From: Chromohalobacter canadensis
GTDB taxonomy: Bacteria; Pseudomonadota; Gammaproteobacteria; Pseudomonadales; Halomonadaceae
Reading direction: 5' to 3'
Length of the DNA stretch: 64,000 nucleotides
NCBI RefSeq assembly: GCF_034479555.1
Contig: NZ_CP140151.1
Coordinates: 3,100,001 to 3,164,000, forward strand
Shown one piece after another: positions 16,169 through 24,593 of the stretch. The position numbers and the translations under genes were made by a program. How positions within the stretch are numbered: the stretch's first letter is position 1; every line of letters begins with the position of its first letter. Below the pieces are notes generated by a model. It did not search any database, had not been told where the DNA came from, and saw nothing but the letters and a program-made list of their open reading frames with translations.

Positions 16169-19100
16169 TCATCCTGACGTTCCTTCCATCTCATGCGCCA
16201 GACGCCGGCTGACATCGTTGGGCGAGCCGGTATGTCGTGCCAAAAGATCGTAGGCCACGGGCACGACGAGTAGCGTAAACAGCGTCGCGGCGGCCACGCC
16301 GCTGAAGATGACCGTGCCGATGACGAGCCGCGTCTCGGCGCCGGGGCCGCTGGCGAAGATCAGCGGCACGGCACCGGCCATGGTGGTGACGGCAGTCATC
16401 AGGATCGGACGCAGGCGTGTCACCGAAGCGTCTATCAGGGCATCACGGAAGACGCGGCCCTCGTCGCGCAGCTGGTTGGCGAACTCGACGATGAGAATGC
16501 CGTTCTTGGCGGCCAGCCCTACCAGCATCACCATGCCCACCTGACTGTAGATGTTCAGCGACTGACCGGTCAGCCACAGGCCGAGCAGGGCGCCACTGAT
16601 CGCCAGGGGTACGGTCAACATGATGACCAGCGGATGCACGAAGCTTTCGAACTGCGCCGCGAGCACCAGAAAGACCACCAGCAAGCCCATGATCATCAAA
16701 AAGGTGGTGGCGCCGCTGGATTCCTGATAATCCCGCGAAGGACCCTTGTAGTCGATCATGGCGTCGGCGGGCAGTTCGTCGTCGGCGAGAGCGTTGAGGT
16801 AGCCGAGGGCCTCGCCCATGGAGGTGCCGTCCGTGAGGTTGGCCTCCAGGGTGATCGCGCGCACGCGGTTGAAACGGTTGAGCTCGCTGGCGTCAGCATA
16901 GTTGCTGAGTGTCACCAGACTCGCCAGGGGGATGAGCTCGCCGCTGCGGTCGGAGCGCACCTGGATGTTGTCCAGCGCGCTGGGGCTGCGCTGCGTGTCG
17001 CGCTCGCCCTCGAGGATGACGTCGTATTCCTCGCCGTCGTCGACGTAGCTGGTGACGCTGCGCCCCCCGAGAAGCGTTTGCAGCGTGCGGCCGATGGTGT
17101 CGACGTTCACGCCCAGCGCGGCGGCGCGTTGGTAGTCGATCTCGATGCGCAGTTGCGGCTGGGTCTCCTTGTAGTCGCTATCCAGGGCGGTCAGCCCCGA
17201 GTCCTCGTCCGCGCGAATGCGTTCGAGCAGGCGATCGCGCCAAGTGACCAGCGATTCGTAGGTGCCACCGCCGATGACGAATTGCACCGGTTTTTGAATG
17301 CGCCCCCCAAAGCCTTGCCGCATCACCGGGGCCGCCTCGACGCCGGGCAGGTCCGCGAGACGCTGGCGTACGTCGGCCATGATCGCCCAGGCCGAGCGCC
17401 GCTCGCCCCAATCGGCGAGACTCACCACCACCATGCCATCGTTGAAGTTCTCGATGTTGCCGTAGCCGCGCGGCGCGCGTACCGAGATGTTGCGCAGCTC
17501 GCCCTTGTCGACCATTGGCAGCAGGCGTGCTTCTATCTCGTCCATGTAATCCTGCATGTAGTCGAAAGTGGCGCCTTCGGGGCCGTTGACGAGGATGAAG
17601 AAGTTGCCGCGATCTTCCTGCGGGGTGTACTCGTTGGGCAGTTCGCCGAACAGCCACACGGTGGCGCCGAGCAGCGCGGCGAATGCCACGAGACACCACC
17701 AGCGCCACCGCAAAAGGGTGACCAGTACATAGCGATAAAGGCGCTGCGTAGCGTCGAGCAAGGTATGCACGGCATGGCTGATACGGCTTTCATGCATGCG
17801 GGGGTCAAGCACCTTGGAACACATCATCGGCGCCAGCGACAGCGCCAGCAGGCACGAGATCGCCACGGCGGCGGCCAGGGTCAGCGCGAACTCGGTGAAC
17901 AGCCGGCCGATATCGCCACGCAGAAAGCTCAACGGCACGAACACCGCGATCAATACCAGGGTGGTGGCGATGACGGCGAAGCCGATCTGACGCGTACCGC
18001 GAAATGCGGCAACGAGCGGCGTTTCGCCGTAAAGCTGCATGCGTCGGTGAACGTTCTCGAGCACCACGATGGCATCGTCGACGACCAGGCCGATCGCCAG
18101 CACCAGGGCGAGCAGCGTGAGCAGGTTGAGCGTGAAGCCGAAGGCGTTCAAGGCGATGAAGGTGCCGATGATCGAGATCGGCACGGTGACTGCAGGTATC
18201 AGGGTGGTGCGTATGTTGCCCAGGAACAAAAAGATCACCACGACGACCAGCCCCATGGCGATGAACAGCGTGGCCACGACCTCTTTCAGGGCGCCGGAGA
18301 CGAACACCGAGGAGTCGAAGTTGAGCCGCAATTGCATGCCATCGGGCAGTGTCGATTCCAGGCGCTCCATCTCCGCCTTGACGCCCTGGGAGACCTCCAG
18401 AATGTTGGCGGTGGACTGCTTCATGATGCCCAGGCCGACCATGGGCACGCCGTTGCCGCGAAACAGCGAGCGCTCCTCCACTGAGCCGACCTCGACACGT
18501 GCTACATCGCTCAGCCGCGTGAGATAGCCATCGTTGCCCTGGTCGATGACCAGGTCGCGGAAGTCGTCGTCGGTTTCGAAGCTACGTGGCAGGCGCAAGG
18601 TGAACTGGCGTGAGTCGGATTCCAGAAAGCCGGCGGGCAATTCCACGTTCTCGGCGCGCAGCGCGTCTTCCACATCGGTGGTGGTAAGCTCACGAGCGGC
18701 CAGGGCGTTACGCTCCAGCCATACGCGCATGGCGTATTCCTTGCCGCCGCCGACGCGTACGCGCGACACCCCCGTTTGCGTGGAAAAGCGGTCGACCAGG
18801 TAGCGATTGGCGTAATCGGTCAGTTCGGGCACCGAGTAGCCTTCCGCCGTGAGGCTCAGCCACATGATGACGTCATCGCTGCTGTCGGATTTTTCCACCT
18901 CCGGGGGATCGGCTTCCTCGGGGAGGTTGTCGCTGACCCCGGAGACGCGATCGCGAATGTCGTTGGCCGCCGCTTCGATATCGCGGTCGAGGTTGAAGGT
19001 GATGTCGATTTCCGACTCGCCATCGCTGCTGGTCGACTCGATAAGATCAATGCCTTCGATGCCGGCGATGCGGTCCTCGATCACTTGCGTGATGCGAGTT

Positions 19101-19279
19101 TCCACCACATCCGCCGAGGCGCCGGGGTAGTTCGTTTCGACGCTCACCACCGGCGGGTCGATGGCAGGATATTCCTGCACCGGGAGCCTTTCGAGGGCGA
19201 GGAGGCCAAAGGCGATCAGTAGCAGGGCGAAGACGGTCGCCAGCACCGGGCGCTGAATGGCGGTATCGGAAAGACGCAT
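16169..19279 (-). CDS. RND (HAE1) multidrug efflux pump inner-membrane transporter
   Basis: The 1036-residue protein is a proton-driven RND exporter. It starts with the standard MRLSDTAIQRPVLATVFALLLIAFG helix and has two large periplasmic loops. The proton-relay pair is in helix 4 (GLVVDDAIVVLENVHRRM), and the second half repeats the fold (GLAAKNGILIVEFANQLRDEG). The length is normal for the AcrB/MexF class. It overlaps the adaptor gene by one base (TGATG) and is co-transcribed with it. No outer-membrane channel gene is adjacent, so a TolC-like protein from elsewhere must complete the pump. Substrates are not predictable. Confidence 0.93.
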   Translation of the reverse strand: MRLSDTAIQRPVLATVFALLLIAFGLLALERLPVQEYPAIDPPVVSVETNYPGASADVVETRITQVIEDRIAGIEGIDLIESTSSDGESEIDITFNLDRDIEAAANDIRDRVSGVSDNLPEEADPPEVEKSDSSDDVIMWLSLTAEGYSVPELTDYANRYLVDRFSTQTGVSRVRVGGGKEYAMRVWLERNALAARELTTTDVEDALRAENVELPAGFLESDSRQFTLRLPRSFETDDDFRDLVIDQGNDGYLTRLSDVARVEVGSVEERSLFRGNGVPMVGLGIMKQSTANILEVSQGVKAEMERLESTLPDGMQLRLNFDSSVFVSGALKEVVATLFIAMGLVVVVIFLFLGNIRTTLIPAVTVPISIIGTFIALNAFGFTLNLLTLLALVLAIGLVVDDAIVVLENVHRRMQLYGETPLVAAFRGTRQIGFAVIATTLVLIAVFVPLSFLRGDIGRLFTEFALTLAAAVAISCLLALSLAPMMCSKVLDPRMHESRISHAVHTLLDATQRLYRYVLVTLLRWRWWCLVAFAALLGATVWLFGELPNEYTPQEDRGNFFILVNGPEGATFDYMQDYMDEIEARLLPMVDKGELRNISVRAPRGYGNIENFNDGMVVVSLADWGERRSAWAIMADVRQRLADLPGVEAAPVMRQGFGGRIQKPVQFVIGGGTYESLVTWRDRLLERIRADEDSGLTALDSDYKETQPQLRIEIDYQRAAALGVNVDTIGRTLQTLLGGRSVTSYVDDGEEYDVILEGERDTQRSPSALDNIQVRSDRSGELIPLASLVTLSNYADASELNRFNRVRAITLEANLTDGTSMGEALGYLNALADDELPADAMIDYKGPSRDYQESSGATTFLMIMGLLVVFLVLAAQFESFVHPLVIMLTVPLAISGALLGLWLTGQSLNIYSQVGMVMLVGLAAKNGILIVEFANQLRDEGRVFRDALIDASVTRLRPILMTAVTTMAGAVPLIFASGPGAETRLVIGTVIFSGVAAATLFTLLVVPVAYDLLARHTGSPNDVSRRLAHEMEGTSG

Positions 19280-20397
19280 CAGCCGCTGTCCTCTTCGTCG
19301 CGCGCGGCCTTGAGGATGTCACTGATCTCACGGCTGCCATCGTCGAGCGCCAGTATGTCAACGTGGTCGCCGTCGCGTACCTGGGTGGTGCCGTGGCTGA
19401 CGACCCAGTCGCCCGCTTGCAAGCCGCTGTGTATTTCGACCTCGCCGGCGCGGCGCGCGCCGATCTCTACCCGGCGGCGCTGAATCTGGTTGTCTGCGTC
19501 GCGCGCAATGCGCATCACGTATTGGCGTTCGCCGCTGGGCACAAGTACCGACTCCGGTACCACCAGCGTCTCGCGGGAACGACGCTCCAGGGTCACGATC
19601 ATCAGCATGCCGGGGAGCAGTGTGCGATCGGGGTTGGGCAACTGAGCACGCACGCTGACGCTGCGCGACACGGGGTCGATGCGGGTGCCGATGCTGGTGA
19701 CCTCGCCACGAAAAATCTGTTCGGGATAGCTGGCCGTGGTGGCGCTCAGTGACATGCCGGGCTCAAGCGCGCCGAGAAACGTCGCCGGGACGGTGAAGTC
19801 GAGCTTCATATGGTCGAGCTTATCTAGGGTGATCAGCTCGGTGCCGGGGGTGACCAAGGCGCCGACACTGATGTCCCGCTGGCCCACGGTGCCGGCGAAG
19901 GGCGCGCGTATTCGATGGTCGGCGAGGCTGGATTGTATCTCGTCGATCTGGGCATTGACCTGCGCCAGTTGGGCCTGGGCGTCTTCATATTCGGCGCGGG
20001 TGCCGACGTTGCGATCCTGGAGTTGCCGGGCGCGGCGCACGGCGTTTTCGCGTTCTCGGCGCAAGGCTTGAGCGGCACGCAGTTCGGCCTGTTCTGCGCT
20101 ATCGTGGAGGCGGATCAGCAGGTCGCCTTCCGCGACGCGTTGGCCGTCGTTGAAGCTGAGCTCGGCGATGGTGTCGGTCACGGTGGCGGAAAGCGTCACG
20201 CTCTCGTCGGCACGCAACGTGCCCAGCGCTTCCAGCGGATCGCTCCATTGGGTGGTGGTAACGGGTGCGGCGATGACCGATGTGCGTGTGTCGGTGTCCT
20301 GTGCGTTGGCGCTGCCCAGCATCAATAGGCCAACTAGCGCCACCGCCCAGCGATGTTGGCCATGGGCGGTCACGGCTAGCAGAGAAGGTACGTGCAT
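19279..20397 (-). CDS. RND efflux periplasmic adaptor (membrane fusion protein)
   Basis: The 372-residue adaptor has an N-terminal signal sequence ending in GSANA and a lipoyl/barrel-sandwich domain split by a coiled-coil hairpin (about residues 100-160, with AQALRRERENAVRRARQLQDRN). A beta-barrel and a membrane-proximal domain follow. The family motif IRAPFAGTVGQRDISVGALVTPG is clear. It links the RND transporter at 16169-19279 to an outer-membrane channel. There is no lipobox cysteine, so the protein is likely soluble or anchored by its N-terminus. Confidence 0.9.
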   Translation of the reverse strand: MHVPSLLAVTAHGQHRWAVALVGLLMLGSANAQDTDTRTSVIAAPVTTTQWSDPLEALGTLRADESVTLSATVTDTIAELSFNDGQRVAEGDLLIRLHDSAEQAELRAAQALRRERENAVRRARQLQDRNVGTRAEYEDAQAQLAQVNAQIDEIQSSLADHRIRAPFAGTVGQRDISVGALVTPGTELITLDKLDHMKLDFTVPATFLGALEPGMSLSATTASYPEQIFRGEVTSIGTRIDPVSRSVSVRAQLPNPDRTLLPGMLMIVTLERRSRETLVVPESVLVPSGERQYVMRIARDADNQIQRRRVEIGARRAGEVEIHSGLQAGDWVVSHGTTQVRDGDHVDILALDDGSREISDILKAARDEEDSG

Positions 20398-20670
20398 AGT
20401 GTCTCGTTATTGTCTCGGCTCGTTGATGACGACTGCGGGAGCAGCGCCTGCGTGCGCTGAAATGTTGCTGAATGTCTCTTGTTGTATCCGACCCGGGCGC
20501 TGGATAAAAGGGCGTACTGGCGCATGCGACATCATGCACGCTTTTTTCACGTTTGGGTGAATAGGCCAAGGCTTGCGTTCAACGCGGCACGAGGGACATA
20601 CGCCACCGCGCTCGTCGAGATGTCGCATAACGCTTAGAATGCCACCCTTTGCCTGGAATGAGAGACGACG

Positions 20671-21855
20671 ATGGCGCAGACGTATGACGTAGTGGTGATC
20701 GGCGCCGGCGCAGCGGGGCTGATGTGCGCGTCGACCGCGGGATACGCGGGGCACCGTGTGTTGTTGCTCGATCATGCCAACAAGGCGGGCAAGAAAATTC
20801 TGATGTCCGGTGGAGGGCGCTGCAACTTCACCAACCTGGCGACGGGGCCGGCGAATTTCTTCTCGGCCAATCCGCATTTCTGTATCTCTGCGCTCAAGCG
20901 TTATACGCCAGGCCACTTCGTCGAGCTCGTCGAGCGCCACGCCATCGAGTATGTCGAGAAGGCGCCGGGCCAGCTTTTTTGTGCCGATTCGGCCAAGCAG
21001 GTGGTGGCCATGCTGCTGACCGAATGTGAGTGGGCGGGCGTGGACGTTCGCCTCAAGACCTCCGTCGAGTCACTCGAACGCTATGGCGAGGGCATGCGCC
21101 TGATGACTTCGAGTGGCGTGATCGACGCTGGCACGGTGGTCATCGCCACGGGTGGCTTGTCGATCCCCACCATGGGCGCGACCGGCTTTGGTTATGACGT
21201 GGCGCGTCAGTTCGGGCTGACAGTATCCGAGACGCGGGCCGCGTTGGTGCCGTTCACGCTGACGTCGCAATGGCGTGAGCGTGCGGCGTCGCTGGCGGGC
21301 GTGAGCTGCCCGGTGACGGTCGATATCGGCGAGGGGCGCTATCGTGAGCCGATGTTGTTCACGCATCGCGGCGTCTCGGGACCGGCCATGCTGCAGGCCT
21401 CCAGTCACTGGCAACCGGGCATGGCATTGTCCATCGATTTGCTGCCGGACATCGATGTCGCCGGAGAATTGGCCGAGATGCGCCACGATGCCCCCAAGCG
21501 GCGTGTATCCACGTGGCTGGGAGAGAGACTGCCCAAGCGCTTGGCGCAGGCCTGGTGCGAATGGAACGGTGTGACGGACGCTCCGTTAGGGGCGTTGTCC
21601 AACCGTGAAGTCGCGCGCCTGGAGGGCGAACTAAAACGTTGGCAGCTCAAGCCCGCCGGCACCGAGGGATGGCGTACCGCCGAGGTGACACTGGGCGGCG
21701 TCGATACGCGAGCGATTTCCTCCAAGACCTTCGAGGTGGAAGGCCTGCCCGCCTTGCGTTTCATCGGCGAGGTACTGGATGTCACCGGCCAATTGGGCGG
21801 CTTCAATTTCCAATGGGCCTGGGCGTCGGGTGTGGCCTGTGGGCAGGCGGTCTAA
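20671..21855 (+). CDS. yhiN: NAD(P)/FAD-dependent oxidoreductase, YhiN/HI0933 family
   Basis: The 394-residue flavoprotein opens with the FAD-binding Rossmann motif VVIGAGAAGLMCA and has the family signature AGKKILMSGGGRCNFTN. Near the end are TLGGVDTRAISSKTFE and GEVLDVTGQLGGFNFQWAWASG, the second FAD-contact region. Proteins of this family (BaiN/YhiN) bind FAD tightly, and most have no proven substrate. It is followed by a small gene 26 bases downstream. Confidence 0.9.
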   Translation: MAQTYDVVVIGAGAAGLMCASTAGYAGHRVLLLDHANKAGKKILMSGGGRCNFTNLATGPANFFSANPHFCISALKRYTPGHFVELVERHAIEYVEKAPGQLFCADSAKQVVAMLLTECEWAGVDVRLKTSVESLERYGEGMRLMTSSGVIDAGTVVIATGGLSIPTMGATGFGYDVARQFGLTVSETRAALVPFTLTSQWRERAASLAGVSCPVTVDIGEGRYREPMLFTHRGVSGPAMLQASSHWQPGMALSIDLLPDIDVAGELAEMRHDAPKRRVSTWLGERLPKRLAQAWCEWNGVTDAPLGALSNREVARLEGELKRWQLKPAGTEGWRTAEVTLGGVDTRAISSKTFEVEGLPALRFIGEVLDVTGQLGGFNFQWAWASGVACGQAV

Positions 21856-21881
21856 CCCTGGTAAACGGAAAGGAGACGACG

Positions 21882-22304
21882 ATGTCGCAACATGCCGGAG
21901 GAGGCCTTTTCCGCGCGCTGCTTCATTGGCGCCCGCTGGGGCGTTCAGGGAAGAAGGCTCGACGGCGCTTGCCGGTGATCGTGTGTGGTCTCGATTACGC
22001 TCACTATCGGGTGCTAACGCGGCTCGCTCGCTCGCGTCGTTATATCGCGTTGGCGGCAATCGACGATTATCCATGGCATCACGGGACCCAGGTGGAAGGC
22101 GTCCGGGTTTACTATCCCAGCGAGGTGCCGTCACTGGTGGAGCGTCATGGCGTAGCGGCGGTGGTTTATTGCCACGACGACGATTTGGCCGTCTTCGCCG
22201 ATGAAACGCGTGAACGGTTGGTGACGTTGGGTGTGCCCTATGTACGCCTGTCGCCGGACGACGAGGATATCGAGGCCAAGCTGACGAGCGGGCTGACATA
22301 TTGA
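21882..22304 (+). CDS. Small Rossmann-like (CoA/NAD-binding-like) protein, function unknown
   Basis: The 140-residue product starts at ATG 21882 behind a strong AAAGGAG. After a basic N-terminus it shows a beta-alpha-beta pattern: VIVCGLDYAHYRVLTRLARS, then YIALAAIDDYPWHHGTQVEGVRVYYPSEV, then AAVVYCHDD. This resembles the nucleotide-binding half found in front of sugar dehydratases and in CoA-binding-like domains (vision of the glycine motif, then the D-D at the end of strand 2). No catalytic domain follows. The role is unknown. It is probably in an operon with the upstream flavoprotein. Confidence 0.6.
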   Translation: MSQHAGGGLFRALLHWRPLGRSGKKARRRLPVIVCGLDYAHYRVLTRLARSRRYIALAAIDDYPWHHGTQVEGVRVYYPSEVPSLVERHGVAAVVYCHDDDLAVFADETRERLVTLGVPYVRLSPDDEDIEAKLTSGLTY

Positions 22305-22308
22305 ATAT

Positions 22309-22332
22309 GAAAAAGCCCCCGAGGGGGCTTCA
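22309..22332 (-). terminator. Terminator shared by convergent genes, T-run on the minus strand
   Basis: AAGCCCCC and GGGGGCTT form a tight hairpin. The flanking A-run on its left gives a T-run for minus-strand transcription, so it terminates the yqjDEK operon and may also stop the plus-strand gene ending at 22304. Confidence 0.8.
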
Positions 22333-22347
22333 TGACAATAGCGGGGG

Positions 22348-22638
22348 CTAACGGCGTACGAGGCGGTACAGGGCGCGCGCTCGATTGACCAACAAGAAGG
22401 TCGAGAGGCCGCGACGCATCCAGGCGCGTGTGGCCCGGGGGCGACGTACGCCCTGTGCTGCGAGTAGGCCGAAGCTGCCGATCAGTGGCGCTCGCCACTG
22501 CATCAAGCGTTGCCAGGCATGATCGATGGGTGCCGTGGCCTCGCGCCAGTCATGCAGCGCATGCCCCATATCGAGACGTTGCTGCAGGATGCGAGTCTCG
22601 AGATATTCGAGTTCCGCAGCGCGTTCACGACGATTCAC
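22348..22638 (-). CDS. YqjK-like protein
   Basis: The 96-residue basic protein (MNRRERAAELEYLETRILQQR start) has the helical N-terminus and hydrophobic middle typical of YqjK-like products. It always lies after YqjD and YqjE type genes, as here. It overlaps the preceding holin-like gene by 14 bases. Its function is unknown. A role at the inner membrane in stress or stationary phase is inferred only from its neighbours. Confidence 0.7.
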   Translation of the reverse strand: MNRRERAAELEYLETRILQQRLDMGHALHDWREATAPIDHAWQRLMQWRAPLIGSFGLLAAQGVRRPRATRAWMRRGLSTFLLVNRARALYRLVRR

Positions 22639-23020
22639 GAGAGCCCCCCAGCGCTTGGCGATCTTGTTCCAAATGACTCAAGGTGGACTGCATCAGGCGC
22701 CGGCGTTTGGCGATCCGCTTGGCACCGTACGCAAGGCATGCGGTGATGATGAACAGCACGATCGCACACACACCAATTGCTAGCAGACGATGATCTTCCC
22801 AATACAAGACCACTAGCAATAACAGCAGCATGCCAATGGCGAATGAGAAGGTGATCAGCGCTGCGCCAGCCAACAATAGCAGGCTGAGCATGCGATCACG
22901 TTCGGCTTCCAGCTCGAGCACGGCGAGACGCAAACGCGTCTCGCCTGTGGCGATCATGTTGGAAAGCAGACGTCGCGCCGAGGTGATGACGCGCTCCGCC
23001 GGTCCCTGGCGATCCGCCAT
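22625..23020 (-). CDS. yqjE: YqjE / phage holin superfamily 6 membrane protein
   Basis: The 131-residue protein has an amphipathic N-terminus and two adjacent membrane helices (LSLLLLAGAALITFSFAIGMLLLLLVV and LLAIGVCAIVLFIITACLAYG), with a basic C-terminus. This is the arrangement of the YqjE family annotated as Phage_holin_3_6. It is chromosomal, not a phage remnant. It overlaps yqjD by one base (TAATG). Confidence 0.85.
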   Translation of the reverse strand: MADRQGPAERVITSARRLLSNMIATGETRLRLAVLELEAERDRMLSLLLLAGAALITFSFAIGMLLLLLVVLYWEDHRLLAIGVCAIVLFIITACLAYGAKRIAKRRRLMQSTLSHLEQDRQALGGSRESS

Positions 23021-23352
23021 TAGCGACGCCCGATGAGCAAGCCAATGACGACCCCGACACCAGCGCCGATGCCGATGCTGGTCCAGGGATTGTCACGTAC
23101 GTAACGATCGCAGCAATCCATCTGGTCGCGTGCGCTTTCGTAAAATTTTTCACCGCGCGCCTCAAGCTTGGCGCGAGTTTCGCTGAGATGCTTCTGAGCA
23201 CGCTCGCGTGCCTCGGTGATGTGTCCGCGAGAATCGTCAGCTGTCGCCTTGACCAGTTCTTCAACGGTCTGTGACAGGTGGCGCAGGTCATCCTTGAGCT
23301 GCTCGGTGGAAGCTTCGCTTTCGCGGTGGCCGCCGGTAGGCTGCATGGTCAT
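23020..23352 (-). CDS. yqjD: DUF883 family protein (YqjD/ElaB), ribosome-associated membrane protein
   Basis: The 110-residue protein has a long charged helical region (STEQLKDDLRHLSQTVEELVKATADDSRGHITEARERAQKHL) and a C-terminal membrane helix with the glycine-rich family ending NPWTSIGIGAGVGVVIGLLIGRR. In E. coli, YqjD and ElaB bind ribosomes to the inner membrane in stationary phase. The same role is inferred here. It is the first gene of the three-gene yqjDEK unit. Confidence 0.9.
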   Translation of the reverse strand: MTMQPTGGHRESEASTEQLKDDLRHLSQTVEELVKATADDSRGHITEARERAQKHLSETRAKLEARGEKFYESARDQMDCCDRYVRDNPWTSIGIGAGVGVVIGLLIGRR

Positions 23353-23434
23353 GGTGTCTTCCTCTGACAGGTTAATGGCGTACTCAGCATAGCAGGCAAA
23401 GCCGTTGTATCAACAGCCCTTATGGTCTGCATCG

Positions 23435-24448
23435 TTACTCCAGGCCTGGAATACCGGCCAGGAAGGTGTTGATGCTGAAACCGAGCCCTAGGCGTCGGTT
23501 GATGTGATCGTAATCGATCAGGCTTTCACCATAGCCGTGATAATACTGCACGTAACCGCGAACCTTGCCGAATAGCGGGAACGAGTAGTCCAACTGGGCG
23601 CCATAATGACTCTGGTCGGGGTTGCCACGCATCAATAACGATATCTCCTGATCGCCGAAAGCGCGCACCATGGTGATGTCACCATAGCCGATGTAGTCTT
23701 GAAGGTCGGGGTTGTCGTCGTCTTCCTCGTCCTCGGGGACTCGCCAATGAGGCGCAACGCTGACCGCCCACTCGCCGCGTTGGAATACCATATCGGCATA
23801 GACACGATTCCAGCTACGCGACAGCGGGTCGGAGCGGCCATTCGACTGGTGCGCAAAGCCGATGCGATTGATGGTGTTGGTCCAGCCTAGGGCACTCATG
23901 TCGTTATCGAAGCTTATGAACATTTCGGGTTCGTAATTGGTCTCGCGAAAGGGTGCCGAGGCCTCGGAATTGTAAGCCTGCCACCAACTGCGCTGGGTGT
24001 AAGCGAAGTATAGATCGCCGTTATCATCGAACAGGTCTTCGACCAGGTTGACCTTGAAGCTCAACTGGTACTTGACCTCGGCGCTATCGGCGCTGGCCGC
24101 ATCGCTGACCTGGCGGAAGCGATCTTGATCCGGATTGGCGTTGTAGGCCCACGGCAGCAGGTAGTTGCGCCGATACGTGGTCACGGCCAAAGGGTTACGC
24201 GACGACTCTCGTTCCAGTTCGCGACGTTTGACGGCGCGGGTTTCTAAGTTCTGCGCCTCGCGTTCTGCGGGCGTGGCGTCGTCGGCCAATGTTTCGCGTA
24301 GCTCGTGAAGCTCCGCTTCCAGTGACTGGACGCGCGCCTCAATGGCCTCCCGTTCACTATCGCTCAGGTTGGTGGCGGCCTGCGCAGGGGCGGACAGCAC
24401 GAGCGTGAGCAACACGAGGATCGGCAAGCAGGGGCGTGGTGACTCCAT
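23435..24448 (-). CDS. pldA: Outer-membrane phospholipase A (OMPLA)
   Basis: The 337-residue precursor has a signal peptide (cleavage after PAQA), a short coiled region (about residues 30-80) not usual in E. coli PldA, and the 12-stranded OMPLA barrel. The catalytic triad is intact and correctly spaced: H200 and S202 in FAHQSNG and N214 in RSWNRVY, the same 2- and 14-residue steps as H142/S144/N156 of E. coli. It hydrolyses phospholipids misplaced in the outer leaflet. The ATG at 24448 is chosen over a GTG at 24478. The N-terminal part is antisense to the extended frame of the next gene. Confidence 0.93.
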   Translation of the reverse strand: MESPRPCLPILVLLTLVLSAPAQAATNLSDSEREAIEARVQSLEAELHELRETLADDATPAEREAQNLETRAVKRRELERESSRNPLAVTTYRRNYLLPWAYNANPDQDRFRQVSDAASADSAEVKYQLSFKVNLVEDLFDDNGDLYFAYTQRSWWQAYNSEASAPFRETNYEPEMFISFDNDMSALGWTNTINRIGFAHQSNGRSDPLSRSWNRVYADMVFQRGEWAVSVAPHWRVPEDEEDDDNPDLQDYIGYGDITMVRAFGDQEISLLMRGNPDQSHYGAQLDYSFPLFGKVRGYVQYYHGYGESLIDYDHINRRLGLGFSINTFLAGIPGLE

Positions 24449-24593
24449 GTCATTTAGTACCTTGTCGATGGCTAGCACTGGGCATCATGAATGTTTCTAT
24501 CACGCTGGTGGTAGAACGCAAATATCCGCACGAGATTGCCATGTGCGTGTCACGCACCGACAATCGGCGCAACGTATGGGACGAGGACAGAGC

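Noticed and set aside
16634..18484. 616-codon open frame on the plus strand
   Set aside because: It is antisense to the RND transporter, His/Gln/Asp-rich without any domain. It is a shadow of GC-rich codon bias.
22625..23020. Holin-like gene as evidence of a prophage
   Set aside because: It is the chromosomal yqjE gene in its usual yqjD-E-K context; no other phage gene is near.
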